From JAHEKD01 sp965204695 (GTDB lineage: Bacteria; Pseudomonadota; Gammaproteobacteria; Arenicellales; JAHEKD01), in assembly GCA_965204695.1 (NCBI GenBank), contig OZ242007.1, positions 62,001 through 126,000 of the forward strand: a DNA stretch of 64,000 nt. Reading direction: 5' to 3'. The translations under genes and the position numbers were made by a program. Numbering within the stretch: position 1 is the first letter of the stretch; each line of letters begins with the position of its first letter. The notes beneath the pieces are model-generated. The model saw only the letters and a list, made by a program, of their open reading frames with translations. It ran no database searches and was not told the origin of the DNA. Of the stretch, positions 62,282-64,000 are shown in pieces.

Positions 62282-63421
62282 TTAATTCTCAGTTGCGTTA
62301 ATAAATTCTACGATTTCAAGATCGAAACCAGACAGACCATGCATTTTTCGTGGTGTACCAATGACACGCATTCTTTTGACCCCTACATTCGCCAATATCT
62401 GACTGCCGATTCCTAACATGCGCCAATCTGTCACCTCATCATTACTCATCCCCGAGTGCAATTCCGTTAATTTTTGTAACAGGCTTTGTTCAGTATTTTG
62501 CTGATTCAGTAACACCAGTACCCCTTTCCCATCAGCACTGATCATATTCAAGACTTTGTCTACTGACCAGGTACGCGAATGCTCTAAATCATGCAATATG
62601 TCTGCTATACCGCTGGAAGCATGAACCCGTACCAGCGTTGTATCGTTTGTGCCGACTTCTCCAAATACAATCGCTAAATGGCTCTGGTTATCAATAATGT
62701 CACGATACATGAGTACTTTAGCCGACCCATATCGTGTATCGATGGCATGTTGTGCAACACGAAGTACAGTTGGTTCATGCTCAAGCCGATAGCGAATCAA
62801 ATCTGCGATGGTTCCAATTTTAATATCGTGCTGCTTACCAAATTCAATTAAATCAGGCAGACGAGCCATACTGCCGTCTGGATTGAGAATTTCGCATATT
62901 ACACTAGCTGGTTCTTTGCCACTGATTCGAGCCATGTCGACACCTGCCTCAGTGTGGCCTGCGCGTGATAACACGCCACCCGGTTGTGCCATAACGGGAA
63001 ATATGTGACCCGGCATGACTATGTCATCAGGCTGGGCATCAGGTTTAACCGCTGCTAAAACTGTTTTGGCTCGATCAGAAGCAGATATACCGGTAGTAAC
63101 GCCTTCGGCGGCCTCGATAGATACAGTAAAGTTGGTTGAATAACGTTCATTGTTGTTGCTCACCATCAAAGGTAACTTTAATTGTTGGCATCGCTCCTGC
63201 TCTAAGGTTAAACAAATTAACCCGCGGCCATGCAAGGCCATGAAATTAATATCTTCAGATCGAATACACTCGGCCGCCATAATTAGATCACCTTCGTTTT
63301 CGCGATCTTCATCATCAACCATAATAACCATTTTTCCCTGGCTGAAGTCTTCTAATACCTGCTCAATAGGGCTTACCGAAAGTCCAGTGTTGTCACTGAC
63401 TAAATCAAGTCTAGTTGTCAT
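62282..63421 (-). CDS. ribB: 3,4-dihydroxy-2-butanone-4-phosphate synthase with degenerate GTP cyclohydrolase II-like domain
   Basis: Residues 1-~215 of this 379-residue protein form an intact RibB domain (MVDDEDRENEGDLIMAAE, GHTEAGVDMARISG). Residues ~220-379 resemble GTP cyclohydrolase II but lack the zinc-binding cysteines and the catalytic arginine-cysteine segment, where VRVHASSGIADILHD stands instead. The C-terminal part is thus probably inactive, as in many gammaproteobacterial RibBA-like proteins, and a separate ribA is expected elsewhere. The start overlaps the ribE end by 11 nt. Confidence 0.94.
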   Translation of the reverse strand: MTTRLDLVSDNTGLSVSPIEQVLEDFSQGKMVIMVDDEDRENEGDLIMAAECIRSEDINFMALHGRGLICLTLEQERCQQLKLPLMVSNNNERYSTNFTVSIEAAEGVTTGISASDRAKTVLAAVKPDAQPDDIVMPGHIFPVMAQPGGVLSRAGHTEAGVDMARISGKEPASVICEILNPDGSMARLPDLIEFGKQHDIKIGTIADLIRYRLEHEPTVLRVAQHAIDTRYGSAKVLMYRDIIDNQSHLAIVFGEVGTNDTTLVRVHASSGIADILHDLEHSRTWSVDKVLNMISADGKGVLVLLNQQNTEQSLLQKLTELHSGMSNDEVTDWRMLGIGSQILANVGVKRMRVIGTPRKMHGLSGFDLEIVEFINATEN

Positions 63422-64000
63422 TATCTTTACCGTATTGGTTTAAGCGTTCCAAATAGCGCGCAATCATATCAAATTCTATATGTACTTTTGAATTCAGAGC
63501 ATACTCGTCGAAAACAGTCTGCTCAAGTGTGTGCGGGATAATGTTCACAGAAAAGATTGTCTGCTGATCAATGTCCTTAACCTTATTAACAGTCAAACTG
63601 ACTCCATCTACAGTAACAGACCCTTTTTCAGCAATATACTGACCATTATCTTCCGGTATAAAATCAAATCGAGTTGAGCGGCCATCACCTTCAATGGCTA
63701 TAACTTGGGCCAGGCAATCAACATGCCCGGAAACTATATGACCACCAAAACGTGTGTCAGGCAACATGGCTAATTCAAGGTTGATCAAGGTTCCTTGCCG
63801 ATAACTCTTCATTGCCGTTCGGTTTAGCGTTTCATTAGAGACATCAACCTTGATTGTGCTTTTGTCTCTCTCGACAACGGTAAGACAGCAACCATTAACC
63901 GCGATGCTGTCACCAATATTGATTGTTTCTTTGGCTAATTCGCCACAGTCCAGGTAAATTGAACAATCATTATGATGGTGTTCAATATTCGTGATTTTGC
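63411..64000 (-). CDS. ribE: riboflavin synthase alpha chain, 5' truncated at window edge
   Basis: The frame runs to the right edge. The visible part (~196 residues) continues upstream of the first internal ATG at 63812 with GDSIAVNGCCLTVVERD and DVSNETLNRTAM, the end of the first lumazine-binding repeat. The second repeat follows (GTLINLELAMLPDTRFGGHIVSGHVD, GSVTVDGVSLTVNKV). It converts two lumazine molecules to riboflavin. The missing N-terminus is about 15-20 residues. Confidence 0.93.
   Translation of the reverse strand, partial: KITNIEHHHNDCSIYLDCGELAKETINIGDSIAVNGCCLTVVERDKSTIKVDVSNETLNRTAMKSYRQGTLINLELAMLPDTRFGGHIVSGHVDCLAQVIAIEGDGRSTRFDFIPEDNGQYIAEKGSVTVDGVSLTVNKVKDIDQQTIFSVNIIPHTLEQTVFDEYALNSKVHIEFDMIARYLERLNQYGKDNDN

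Noticed and set aside
62282..63421. Bifunctional RibBA with active GTP cyclohydrolase II
   Set aside because: The zinc-binding cysteines of the second domain are missing.
62270..63430. FMN riboswitch before ribB
   Set aside because: ribB overlaps ribE, so there is no leader here; a riboswitch, if any, would lie upstream of the window edge.
1..64000. CRISPR arrays, prophage, transposases, tRNA or rRNA genes
   Set aside because: Looked for spaced repeats, integrase or transposase motifs and cloverleaf or rRNA sequence; none seen.

Overview
The window is about 64 kb of AT-rich, densely coding DNA from a heterotrophic gammaproteobacterium, probably marine. The evidence is the gene order rluB-scpB-scpA-trpS-yciO and ribE-ribBA-ribH-nusB-pgpA, a CrbS/CrbR-type acetate switch beside acs and a DUF4212/ActP symporter, and three separate sets of genes for N-methylated osmolytes. 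I cannot name a genus. I see no phage, insertion sequence, CRISPR array, tRNA or rRNA.

Layout. 1-7256 (+): the end of a BCCT betaine/choline-type carrier, an unusual lipoprotein with two solute-binding domains, a universal stress protein, a non-pyrrolysine MttB-family methyltransferase, a D-aminoacylase and a D-amino-acid aminotransferase. 7352-8060: a small secreted protein and a 49-codon remnant of a flavin amine oxidase. 8092-13000 (-): a dimethylglycine/sarcosine dehydrogenase-like FAD-GcvT protein, gltX and a family 2 glycosyltransferase. 13085-18260 (-): a LivFGMH-type ABC transporter with a Tat-exported binding protein, divergent from an ScfR-type XRE regulator. 18477-34460: two histidine kinases with sodium:solute-symporter-like sensor domains, their response regulators, acs, a CBS/DUF294 protein with a DnaQ-like exonuclease, and the DUF4212/ActP symporter. 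34609-37875: a lipoprotein, ETF-ubiquinone oxidoreductase and a DUF937 protein. 38045-53605: a Rieske oxygenase and PotFGHI-like transporter on +, then a seven-gene catabolic operon on - (TMADH-like flavoprotein, two CrtI/PYROXD2-like flavoproteins, GcvT-like protein, class III aminotransferase, GbcA-like Rieske oxygenase, rhodanese), divergent from a TetR regulator. 53617-64000 (-): an envelope protein, a DmdC-like acyl-CoA dehydrogenase and a housekeeping block.

How it may work together. Three N-demethylation chemistries are encoded: corrinoid-type methyl transfer (MttB family), THF-coupled FAD-GcvT oxidation, and Rieske oxygenation with a TMADH-like flavoprotein and a free-standing GcvT. 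Transporters of three classes (BCCT, Liv-type and Pot-type ABC) lie beside them. ETF-QO could receive electrons from the flavin dehydrogenases, and the acetate switch would handle the C2 end product. The most promising uncharacterised system is the operon at 43451-52928. Its promoter and that of the TetR gene lie back to back around a perfect 7-bp inverted repeat, so one regulator probably controls both. Its substrate is not known from the sequence; a quaternary or N-methylated amine carrying a carboxylate is my inference.
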